The position numbers were made by a program, and so were the translations under genes. The notes below the pieces were generated by a model, which was not told where the DNA came from, did no database searches, and worked only from the letters and a program-made list of their open reading frames with translations. Of a DNA stretch of 62,310 nucleotides, positions 55,919-62,310 are shown piece by piece; the stretch's first letter is position 1; each line of letters begins with the position of its first letter. Origin of the DNA: CAZLNO01 sp964561005. GTDB taxonomy: Bacteria > Pseudomonadota > Alphaproteobacteria > Kiloniellales > Rhodovibrionaceae. The stretch spans positions 1-62,310 of the forward strand of contig CAZLNO010000008.1 in assembly GCA_964561005.1 (NCBI GenBank), written 5' to 3'.

Positions 55919-56237
55919 TACCAGCGAGCCCATGAAATCGGCCACTCCGTCAGCCTGACGCTTGGCGTTCCACCGACTTCGTGTCCGACAGGCTCAGCTT
56001 GAGGACCTCATCTTGAGCCTGTCGAAAGATGAGCGTCACGAGTCATTTGAGTCGCTCGATAGTATGAGCCCCGGCGGAACCGCCGGGAACCGGCCAGCGT
56101 CGCGGCCGGCGAAGCAGCAAGCTGCCTCCCGTCGGATTCGCGGGTCGACAGCCTTCAACAGGTCGTGTAGTTTTAAAAAGAAACGCGCGTCCCAACAATC
56201 ATAAAACCGAAGTTGACGCGCAGTCTGGGAGGCGGAC
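55919..56237. other. intergenic region between ychF and the DUF4214 gene
   Basis: These 319 bases hold the palindromic repeat at 55961-56034 and an AT-rich stretch at about 56155-56220 that may contain the promoter of the downstream gene. No coding frame is supported. Confidence 0.6.
55961..56034. repeat. REP-like palindromic element (copy 2)
   Basis: TCCGACAGGCTCAGCTTGAGG (55984-56004) is followed by its inverse at 56006-56026 with few mismatches. The left flank CTTGGCG...CCGACTTCGTGTCCGACA is nearly the same as in the copy at 38075, 17.9 kb away. This shows a dispersed family. It follows the ychF stop by about 40 bases. Confidence 0.85.
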
Positions 56238-58991
56238 ATGGCGGTCGATTTCGGTACCCTCGGGGCGCGCGGCCAGGCCGCGGCAAGCTACATCGGATAC
56301 TTCAATCGCGCGCCGGACCCGGGCGGTCTGGCATTCTGGAACCAGCAGATCGACAGCGGGCTGAACGCCGGGCGAGGACTGACACAGGTCCTGGGCGACG
56401 TCTCGGAATCCTTCCGGCTGAGCGCGGAAGCGCAAGGCATCTTCCCGTTCCTCGCGCCGGGCAATGCCGCCAGCGCCGGCCAGGCGGAGGTCGAGGGCTT
56501 CGTGTCCGATGTCTTTCTCAACCTGTTCAACCGCTTGCCCAGTCCCGCCGGGCTGGACTTCTGGACGTCCGAGATTCTGGAAAGGCTCGGGCAAGGCATC
56601 AACATCGGCGACATCGTCATCGACATCATCGCCGGCGCCCAGAACGGCGCATCCGTGCAGCCCCTGGGCAGCGACACGCCCGGGGTCGTCAACGACGCCG
56701 TGACGGTCGAGAACAAGATCGACGTCGGCATCACCTATGCCGAGAGATTCAGCCCCGGACTCTGGACGGTGGCCGACGACCTTGCCAGCGCCAGCCGGGT
56801 CATCGCGCCCGTCGACGACACGCAGGAGTCGGTGCAGCTCGGCATCACCCTGATCGACGAGGCGCGACAGGACGACGCCCTGGATGCCGCCGACTTCGAG
56901 CGCACGCGGGTCGCCACGGCGCCGGACGGCGGTCCGGGCAACGGCGAGTCCGGGGCCACCACCGTATCCGACGACGGCCGGGTGTTCGCCTTCCGCAGCG
57001 CGGCCGACAACCTCGTCCCGGGCGATACCAACGGCGTCGAGGACATCTTCGTCCAGGACCTGAGCTCGGGCACGCTGGAGCGGATCAGCCTCGGTCCCTC
57101 CGGCGTGGAGGCCAACGGGGAGTCGGACTCACCCGCGCTCTCCGCCGACGGTCGCTTCGTGGCGTTTTCCAGTACCGCGGACAACCTCGTGGCCGGCGAC
57201 ACGAACGCGGCGGAAGACATCTTCGTCGCCGACCGGGAGACCGGCGCGGTGGAGCTGATCTCCCACACCCCGAACGGAGCCGCTGCTTCGGGATTCTCCT
57301 TCAACCCGGCGATTTCCGGTAACGGCCGCTGGGTGGCCTTCGAAAGCTCGGCCGACAACCTGGTGGCGAACGACGACAACGACGCCACGGACATCTTCCT
57401 CTACGACCGGCAAACCGGGGACACCGTCCTCGCCAGCCGCACGCCCGAGGGGACGCCGGGCAACAGCTTCAGCTTCATGCCGGACATCTCGGCCGACGGC
57501 CGCTATGTGGTCTTCGAGAGCAACGCCAGCGATCTCGTGCCCGGCGAGGCCCTGGACGACCGCGACGCCGACGTCTTCCTGTTCGACCATGAGACGACAT
57601 CCGTCTCACGGATCAGTTCGGCGCCCGATGGCAGCGAGGGCAATGACAATTCGATCCGGCCGTCCATTTCCGCCAACGGCCGCTACATCGCATTCGACAG
57701 CCAGGCGACGAACCTCGGCTTCGCGGACGCCGACGACGGCTTCACCAGCTTCGTCTACGACCTTACCGAGGACGTGATGCTCCGTGTAAGCTGGACGGAC
57801 CTCGGGTTGGGATCAGGCGAGGATCTGTTCAATCCGCGCGTCAGCGACAGCGGCATCGTCTTCGCCAACGGCGAGGCGCAGCGGGACTTCCCGGAGTTCG
57901 GCGTCAACGCGGGCATTCCCGTGATTCTCGGCTACGAACTCGACAGTGGCCGAACCATCGTCGCGGACATCGGGGGTCTGGCCCTGGGTACCAATATCGG
58001 CCAGCGCGAGGACGAGGAGGTCGTCCCCTTCACCGGCGAGGGCGAGGCCAACAGCTTCCTGCAGGCCTTCGCCGCGGTCGGGGGCGGACGCCTCGTCGGG
58101 ATCGAAACCAACGAGGGCAACGACCGCGCCCTGGAGGGGAATGCGATCACCTTTGATCTTTCCCTCACCGAAGCCGCGCAGGAGCCCGTGACGGTCGTGT
58201 TGCAGCTCAGCGAGGACCGGGAAGTCGACCCGGCGGATCTGGACGGCACGATCTTCGCCGGGGCGGAGCGGCTGGACGAGTTTGGGTTCTCCTCTTTCTG
58301 GGTGCCCCCGGAGAGGGTCAGCAACCGCGACCCCCTGGCCAACGCCGTCGACGGGTCGCAGCGCATCGCGGTGGAGATCCCGGCCGGCGAGACGGAAATG
58401 CGGCTTCCCGTGCGCGTCTTCGACGAGTACCTGATTCAGTCAAGCGAACCACCGCCTGAGGACTTCGATCCGGCCGAAGACCTGAACATTGCCGAGGCGG
58501 CGGTGGATGACCGGCAACGCGAGGAGGAGGTCTCGGTCGAGATCGTCGAGGTCCAGGGACCGGCGGCAGCCGACCCGGCCAGAACGGCCGCGAAGGGAAC
58601 CGGGATCGACCGGGATCGCACGCCCTCGATCGGGTTCGAGCGGGAGAACATCACGATCCTCACCTTGCCGGACGGCGGCGAGACCATTGGCAGCGCCACA
58701 TTCGACCTGGACATCCTCAGCGAAAACCTGATCGACTTTGATTTCGCGGTCACGGGCACGGCCGAGAACGGCGTCGACGCCACGGTCGAAGCGGTAGGCC
58801 AGACAAACGTGCCGCCCCTGGCACCACCGCAAACCATCGTCGATTTCACGCTGGAGGACAGCTTCTTCACGGACGGAAAGCGGCTCGACTTCGAGATCGG
58901 CGGCGCCGTGAACGCGACGCTGGACGAGGACCGGGACTTCGCCTCGATCATCGGCGGCGGCGATCTCGGCAGCGACGTCGTGATCCAGTAG
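56238..58991 (+). CDS. DUF4214 and beta-propeller protein, 917 aa
   Basis: The N-terminal 150 residues are a DUF4214-type domain, with two units of the shape YIGYFNRAPDPGGLAFWNQQ and FLNLFNRLPSPAGLDFWTSE. Residues about 225-550 hold five to six WD40/TolB-like repeats of about 50 residues, each with ALSADGRFVAFSSTADNLVAGDTN-like wording and a DIFV-x-D end. From about 610 the wording resembles Calx-beta domains (EGNAITFDLSLTEAAQEPVTVVLQL). There is no N-terminal signal peptide and no RTX repeat is clear, so a type I signal is possible only at the C-terminus. ATG 56238 follows GGGAGG. The role is unknown; adhesion or surface display is inference. Confidence 0.8.
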   Translation: MAVDFGTLGARGQAAASYIGYFNRAPDPGGLAFWNQQIDSGLNAGRGLTQVLGDVSESFRLSAEAQGIFPFLAPGNAASAGQAEVEGFVSDVFLNLFNRLPSPAGLDFWTSEILERLGQGINIGDIVIDIIAGAQNGASVQPLGSDTPGVVNDAVTVENKIDVGITYAERFSPGLWTVADDLASASRVIAPVDDTQESVQLGITLIDEARQDDALDAADFERTRVATAPDGGPGNGESGATTVSDDGRVFAFRSAADNLVPGDTNGVEDIFVQDLSSGTLERISLGPSGVEANGESDSPALSADGRFVAFSSTADNLVAGDTNAAEDIFVADRETGAVELISHTPNGAAASGFSFNPAISGNGRWVAFESSADNLVANDDNDATDIFLYDRQTGDTVLASRTPEGTPGNSFSFMPDISADGRYVVFESNASDLVPGEALDDRDADVFLFDHETTSVSRISSAPDGSEGNDNSIRPSISANGRYIAFDSQATNLGFADADDGFTSFVYDLTEDVMLRVSWTDLGLGSGEDLFNPRVSDSGIVFANGEAQRDFPEFGVNAGIPVILGYELDSGRTIVADIGGLALGTNIGQREDEEVVPFTGEGEANSFLQAFAAVGGGRLVGIETNEGNDRALEGNAITFDLSLTEAAQEPVTVVLQLSEDREVDPADLDGTIFAGAERLDEFGFSSFWVPPERVSNRDPLANAVDGSQRIAVEIPAGETEMRLPVRVFDEYLIQSSEPPPEDFDPAEDLNIAEAAVDDRQREEEVSVEIVEVQGPAAADPARTAAKGTGIDRDRTPSIGFERENITILTLPDGGETIGSATFDLDILSENLIDFDFAVTGTAENGVDATVEAVGQTNVPPLAPPQTIVDFTLEDSFFTDGKRLDFEIGGAVNATLDEDRDFASIIGGGDLGSDVVIQ

Positions 58992-59033
58992 CCGCGCCGC
59001 CTGAAGGTTGCAGGTCGCCCTGACGGATCGATC

Positions 59034-59447
59034 TCACTGGGCGAAGACGCGCTTCAGCGCGAGGACGCAGGCGCCCGGACCGTCGCAGCGGCGGACGATG
59101 TCCAGGACCGCCGCCGCGCCCTCGCCCTTCCCGTAGAGGGCCGCGTGGGCCAACGCCAGCGTCGTCAGCATCGGCGCGTCCGGCGCAACCTCCCCGTCGC
59201 CGCCGGCCGACCAGCGCCGCAGCACGCCCAATGTCCGGAAGTCATCGGGGATCCGGATCACCTCCCGACCTCGGCGCAGGTCGAAGGACACGAAGCCGCG
59301 TTCGCCGCCCGCCCGCACGCGCTCGTTGAGCGTCGCGCGCCACAAGGCTTTCAGCCCCTCCCGCAGATCCAGCCCGCTGCGGTCGACCGAGGGCTCGCTG
59401 TCCCGGTCGAAGTGGTCGTGCGACAGAAGTTGCCAGTCTCCGGCCAT
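59034..59447 (-). CDS. hypothetical protein, 137 aa
   Basis: The protein is soluble, with no signal or membrane segment. Visible parts are SGLDLREGLKALWRATLNER, a strand-rich centre (ERGFVSFDLRRGREVIRIP) and a C-terminal helix pair containing RRCDGPGACVLALKR with two Cys six residues apart. I recognise no family. The start ATG at 59447 is uncertain because only a weak GGGGAC lies before it; an in-frame start 16 codons earlier is possible. It is convergent with the DUF4214 gene, 42 bases apart. Confidence 0.65.
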   Translation of the reverse strand: MAGDWQLLSHDHFDRDSEPSVDRSGLDLREGLKALWRATLNERVRAGGERGFVSFDLRRGREVIRIPDDFRTLGVLRRWSAGGDGEVAPDAPMLTTLALAHAALYGKGEGAAAVLDIVRRCDGPGACVLALKRVFAQ

Positions 59448-59635
59448 CGCCGTCCCCGCTGCAACAGACGGCCCCGTTCCCGACGCCGATGGCACGGCGC
59501 CGGGGACGGGCCCGCCATCGAGGCTGCCGGCGCAGCCTGCCGTCCGTTCGACCCCGGCTCAAGGAGATTGGCGGGTGCGGGCGCGGCCGTCCGCCGTCGG
59601 GGCGGGCGGGGCGCGCGCCGGCGGGAACGCGCCCT

Positions 59636-60022
59636 TCACGCCGCGCCGTCCCGCCGGGCCAGAAGCTTCGTCAGCGCGCGGGCCTGCACGGTCACGGTGC
59701 GGACCACGTCGGGCGGCTGATCCCGCAGCAGGCGCAGCAGCTCGCGCGTGGCGCGGGCGTGGTCCTTGTCCGGGGCGCCCACGGTGTCGAAGGCGAAGAG
59801 GCTCTCGACCGGCTCGCCCAGGGCCTGGGCCAAGCGGACGATGGAGGCGAAGCGGGGTGCCTCGTGACCGTTCTCGATTTGGGACACCGTCGCGGGCTGT
59901 AGCCCGACGGCCTCGGCCAGGGCCTCCTGGGTGCGGCCGTCGCGCTCGCGAAGGACCCTTACACGAGCCCCGAACAGGCGTTTCGCAAGGTCTGTCTGCA
60001 GATCCGGATTTGCACGTTTCAT
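59636..60022 (-). CDS. XRE-family transcriptional regulator
   Basis: The 128-residue protein has an HTH_XRE domain (about 18-75, RVRVLRERDGRTQEALAEAV then GLQPATVSQIENGHEAPRF). A helical C-terminus follows, DHARATRELLRLLRDQPPDV, that may dimerise. GGATGG before ATG 60022 acts as ribosome site; two in-frame ATGs 6 and 15 bases earlier exist. It is divergent from a second XRE gene across 337 bases, so one may control the other. Confidence 0.88.
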   Translation of the reverse strand: MKRANPDLQTDLAKRLFGARVRVLRERDGRTQEALAEAVGLQPATVSQIENGHEAPRFASIVRLAQALGEPVESLFAFDTVGAPDKDHARATRELLRLLRDQPPDVVRTVTVQARALTKLLARRDGAA

Positions 60023-60359
60023 GACCATCCCATCCATGCATGTCGTTGCCAGAGCCAGGGATGGTCGCAGAGTGAATGCACCCGTCCCGATTGTGCGAGG
60101 CGCAAGTGCTGCCAACCCTGGGCAGCTTCTCCGCTCGGTATCGGACGGAACGGCGCGCGGCGCCCGACACAGGGCGGGGCGCCGGCCGCATGCAATCGTC
60201 GGCAGCGCGGCACGGCATGGCGCCTGACTATGGGGCGAACCCGGCATTCAATAGTTAAAGGGTAGATATTATTGGGTTTGCCCGAATGTTCGCTCTGCGG
60301 CAAAAAGCCTATAACGCCTCTTGACTTCAATTCTTGGTAGAAAATGGGCTGTCCTACCT
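60023..60359. other. shared promoter region of two divergent XRE genes
   Basis: No gene is supported in these 337 bases. An AT-rich stretch at about 60245-60350 includes TTGACT at about 60322 near the plus-strand gene. I see no clear palindromic operator. Confidence 0.5.
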
Positions 60360-60809
60360 ATGCCGCAAAAAACAATCGACCGTCATGTGGGAGCGATGAT
60401 CCGCGCGCGCCGCATGGCCCTGGGACTCAGTCAGGACACGCTGGCCCGACGCATCGGCGTCAGCTTTCAGCAGATCCAGAAGTACGAGATGGGCGCGAAC
60501 CGCGTCAGCGCGAGTCGCCTGTGGGACATCGCCAGGGCGCTGGAAACCCATCCGGGGGCGCTGTTTCCCGACCCTGAAGCGATATTGGAGGAGGGCACGC
60601 CCCGCTCCGCGGACGGCTCGGGACCGGACCGCCTGGCGCTGGAGATGGCCCGGGCCTTCGAGACGGTCACGGAGCCGGCCACCCGCCGGGCTCTTCTGGA
60701 CCTCGCCCGGGCCTGCGGGCACGCCACGGACGCGCCGGGGGACGAAACGGGGGCGGGCGACGCGGTGACGGCGCTGGCCGAACTGGTCTCCGCCGGCCCG
60801 GAAGGCTAG
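60360..60809 (+). CDS. XRE-family transcriptional regulator
   Basis: The 149-residue protein is an alphaproteobacterial-type HTH_XRE regulator: HVGAMIRARRMALGLSQDTL, then ARRIGVSFQQIQKYEMGANR. It ends with a helical region LALEMARAFETVTEPATRRALL that resembles the dimer part of similar proteins. I chose the ATG at 60360 because homology begins there; the upstream in-frame ATG at 60321 is less likely. It precedes the DUF6614-like gene by 42 bases. Confidence 0.88.
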   Translation: MPQKTIDRHVGAMIRARRMALGLSQDTLARRIGVSFQQIQKYEMGANRVSASRLWDIARALETHPGALFPDPEAILEEGTPRSADGSGPDRLALEMARAFETVTEPATRRALLDLARACGHATDAPGDETGAGDAVTALAELVSAGPEG

Positions 60810-60851
60810 CCTGTGTCAGGCTAAGGACGCGAGGCACGACGAAAGGGCGCG

Positions 60852-61202
60852 ATGGACATCTATCACATCTGGTGCGACCTGAAGCCTGGCGTCGCGGACA
60901 TGGACTTCGCCGACCGTCTGGACGCCTATCTGTCGCGTCTGAAGGAGGCGGGGCAGGTCGCGGGCTGGCGGCTGTCGCGCCGCAAGCTGGGCCTCGGGGC
61001 GCCCGGCTTGCCGGAGTTCCACGTCGTCATCGAGTTCGAGGGGCTGGCGCAGATGGACTCCGCGTTCGCCCTGGTCGCTTCGCGCGAGGGCTCGATCGAG
61101 GAGCTGCACCACGGCGTGAACAGCCTGGTCACCAACGTGACCTTCGCGCTCTACCGCGACTTCCCGGATGCCGTCCGGGTCCGGGGTCAGGAGCGGTTCT
61201 AG
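60852..61202 (+). CDS. conserved protein of unknown function (DUF6614-like), 116 aa
   Basis: The protein begins MDIYHIWCDLKPGVADMDFA and shows alternating strands and helices: LGLGAPGLPEFHVVIEFEG and NSLVTNVTFALYRDFPD. Its ferredoxin-like pattern suggests a dimeric alpha-beta barrel. The wording matches, from memory, the DUF6614 family of Alphaproteobacteria; I could not search. GAAAGGGCG precedes the start. No catalytic residues are evident. Confidence 0.82.
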   Translation: MDIYHIWCDLKPGVADMDFADRLDAYLSRLKEAGQVAGWRLSRRKLGLGAPGLPEFHVVIEFEGLAQMDSAFALVASREGSIEELHHGVNSLVTNVTFALYRDFPDAVRVRGQERF

Positions 61203-61273
61203 CCTCCCCTCGCGCCCGGACCCGCCAACCGCCGCCGTTCGAGAGGTCGCGAAGCCCGCCGTCCCAGCGCGCC

Positions 61274-62310
61274 TCAGCCGCCCGGCTGGGGCTCCGGCTC
61301 CATGCCGCCCGGTGCCTCGCCGCCGCGACCCTTGCCCGCGGCCTTGCCGCTGGTCGGCACCGAGGCCCGGCGCCCCGCCGGGGCGTCGCCGCCGGTGTCC
61401 GAGCGGTCGATGGTCTCGCCGCGCAGCACCGCCTGCACCTCGTCGGCCGACAGCGTCTCGTACTCCAGCAGCGCCTTGGCCAGCTTGTGCAGGTCGTCCA
61501 GATGCTCCGTCAGCACGTCGCGCGCCGTGGACTCGGCCTCGGCGACCACGCGATGGATCTCCTCGTCGATCAGGCGCGCGGTGTACTCCGAGACGTTCTT
61601 GCGCTGGGTCACCTGGTGGCCCAGGAAGACCTCCTGCTCGTTCTCCGAGTAGCGCAGCGGTCCCAGGCGCTCGCTCATGCCCCATTCGGTGATCATGCGC
61701 CGCGCCAGATCGGTGGCCTGGCGGATGTCGTCGCCGGCGCCGGTGGTGACGTGCTCCGAGCCGTAGATCAGCTCCTCGGCGAGGCGGCCGCCGAACATCA
61801 TGGCCAAGCGCGCGGTGATCTCGCTCTTCTTGTAGCCGTAGCGGTCCTTTTCCGGCAGCGACATCGTGACGCCCATGGCGCGCCCGCGCGGGATGATGGT
61901 GACCTTGTGCAGCGGGTCGTTGCCCTTCACGAACAGCGACACCAGGGCGTGGCCGGCCTCGTGATAGGCGGTCAGCTCCTTCTCGTCCTCGGTCATCACC
62001 ATGGAGCGGCGCTCGGCGCCCATCAGCACCTTGTCCTTGGCCAGCTCGAAGTCGTGCATGGTCACCACGCGCTTGCTGGCGCGCGCGGCGACCAGCGCCG
62101 CCTCGTTCACCAGGTTGGCCAGGTCGGCGCCGGAGAAGCCCGGCGTGCCGCGCGCGATGACGCGCGGGTCGACGTCGGGCGCCAGCGGCACCTTGCGCAT
62201 GTGCACGCGCAGGATCTTCTCGCGGCCCAGCACGTCCGGGTTGGGCACGGTGATCTGGCGGTCGAAGCGGCCGGGGCGCAGCAGCGCCGGGTCCAGCACG
62301 TCCGGCCGGT
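61274..62310 (-). CDS. ftsH: ATP-dependent zinc metalloprotease FtsH (partial, 3' part)
   Basis: The gene enters from the right edge; the part seen covers about 345 codons. It contains the end of the AAA domain (RPDVLDPALLRPGRFDRQ, second region of homology) and the zinc site HEAGH in AYHEAGHALVSLF. The third ligand region and the C-terminal helices (EVFLGHQVTQRKNVSEYTA) are also present. The missing N-terminus would hold two membrane segments and the Walker motifs. The tail is Gly/Pro-rich (GKAAGKGRGGEAPGG). The gene should degrade membrane and soluble proteins such as sigma-32. Confidence 0.97.
   Translation of the reverse strand, partial: RPDVLDPALLRPGRFDRQITVPNPDVLGREKILRVHMRKVPLAPDVDPRVIARGTPGFSGADLANLVNEAALVAARASKRVVTMHDFELAKDKVLMGAERRSMVMTEDEKELTAYHEAGHALVSLFVKGNDPLHKVTIIPRGRAMGVTMSLPEKDRYGYKKSEITARLAMMFGGRLAEELIYGSEHVTTGAGDDIRQATDLARRMITEWGMSERLGPLRYSENEQEVFLGHQVTQRKNVSEYTARLIDEEIHRVVAEAESTARDVLTEHLDDLHKLAKALLEYETLSADEVQAVLRGETIDRSDTGGDAPAGRRASVPTSGKAAGKGRGGEAPGGMEPEPQPGG

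Overview
This is high-GC DNA of the codon style seen in Alphaproteobacteria. The gene content fits that class, probably a Rhodospirillales-like lineage. Class-level pointers are a CpaA-F/TadB-C-E-G pilus locus, an RNase E with an acidic insert in its S1 domain divergent from amiC-mrcA-prfB, an EcfG-like sigma factor, a FixK-like regulator, and XRE regulators of the alphaproteobacterial type. I cannot name a genus. I see no phage, transposase, CRISPR array, rRNA or convincing tRNA, so most of the window reads as ordinary chromosome.

Layout. (1) 1-6.1 kb: a Rieske ferredoxin, FAD reductase and 77-residue protein operon on the minus strand, then lon on the plus strand with a strong terminator and two palindromic repeats, then phoH. 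(2) 6.3-11.6 kb: two divergent microproteins, a Lon-like protease/tandem Usp operon and an RNA/DNA methyltransferase of the THUMP type. (3) 11.6-22.2 kb: a nearly complete tight-adherence (Tad/Flp) pilus locus, all on the minus strand: flp, cpaA, cpaB, cpaC, cpaD, cpaE, cpaF, tadB, tadC, then a separate tadE-tadG unit. AT-rich promoter regions lie before flp and before tadE, and each carries a possible CtrA site. (4) 22.4-24.4 kb: an ECF sigma factor, a Crp/Fnr regulator and a GNAT-like protein. (5) 24.5-28.7 kb: a YhaO/YhaN-type nuclease and ATPase pair. (6) 28.9-41.1 kb: a phytanoyl-CoA dioxygenase-family enzyme, a complete branched-chain-amino-acid-type ABC transporter, and a dipeptide-type ABC transporter whose D subunit faces the other four genes. 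(7) 41.2-43.8 kb: a sterol-desaturase-family enzyme and a truncated TonB-dependent receptor. (8) 43.8-55.9 kb: core genes rne, amiC, mrcA, prfB (with a programmed +1 frameshift), a PAS histidine kinase and ychF. (9) 56.2-62.3 kb: a 917-residue DUF4214/beta-propeller protein, a hypothetical protein, two divergent XRE regulators, a DUF6614-like protein and the 3' part of ftsH.

How the genes work together. The Tad cluster encodes pilin, prepilin peptidase, secretin, ATPases and platform proteins for a surface-attachment pilus; only a TadD-type TPR lipoprotein is not seen. The two ABC systems with adjacent dioxygenase, hydroxylase and receptor remains form a scavenging region whose substrates cannot be told from sequence. 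Proteolysis (Lon, a Lon-like protease, FtsH) and envelope growth (AmiC, PBP1A) account for much of the remaining core content.

The observations I rate most worth checking are the paired CtrA-like sites on the two pilus operons, the hairpin between pilin and peptidase genes, the altered Walker A of the Lon-like protease, the N-terminal DUF4214 plus propeller protein, and a two-copy palindromic repeat family. None of these proves a new system.
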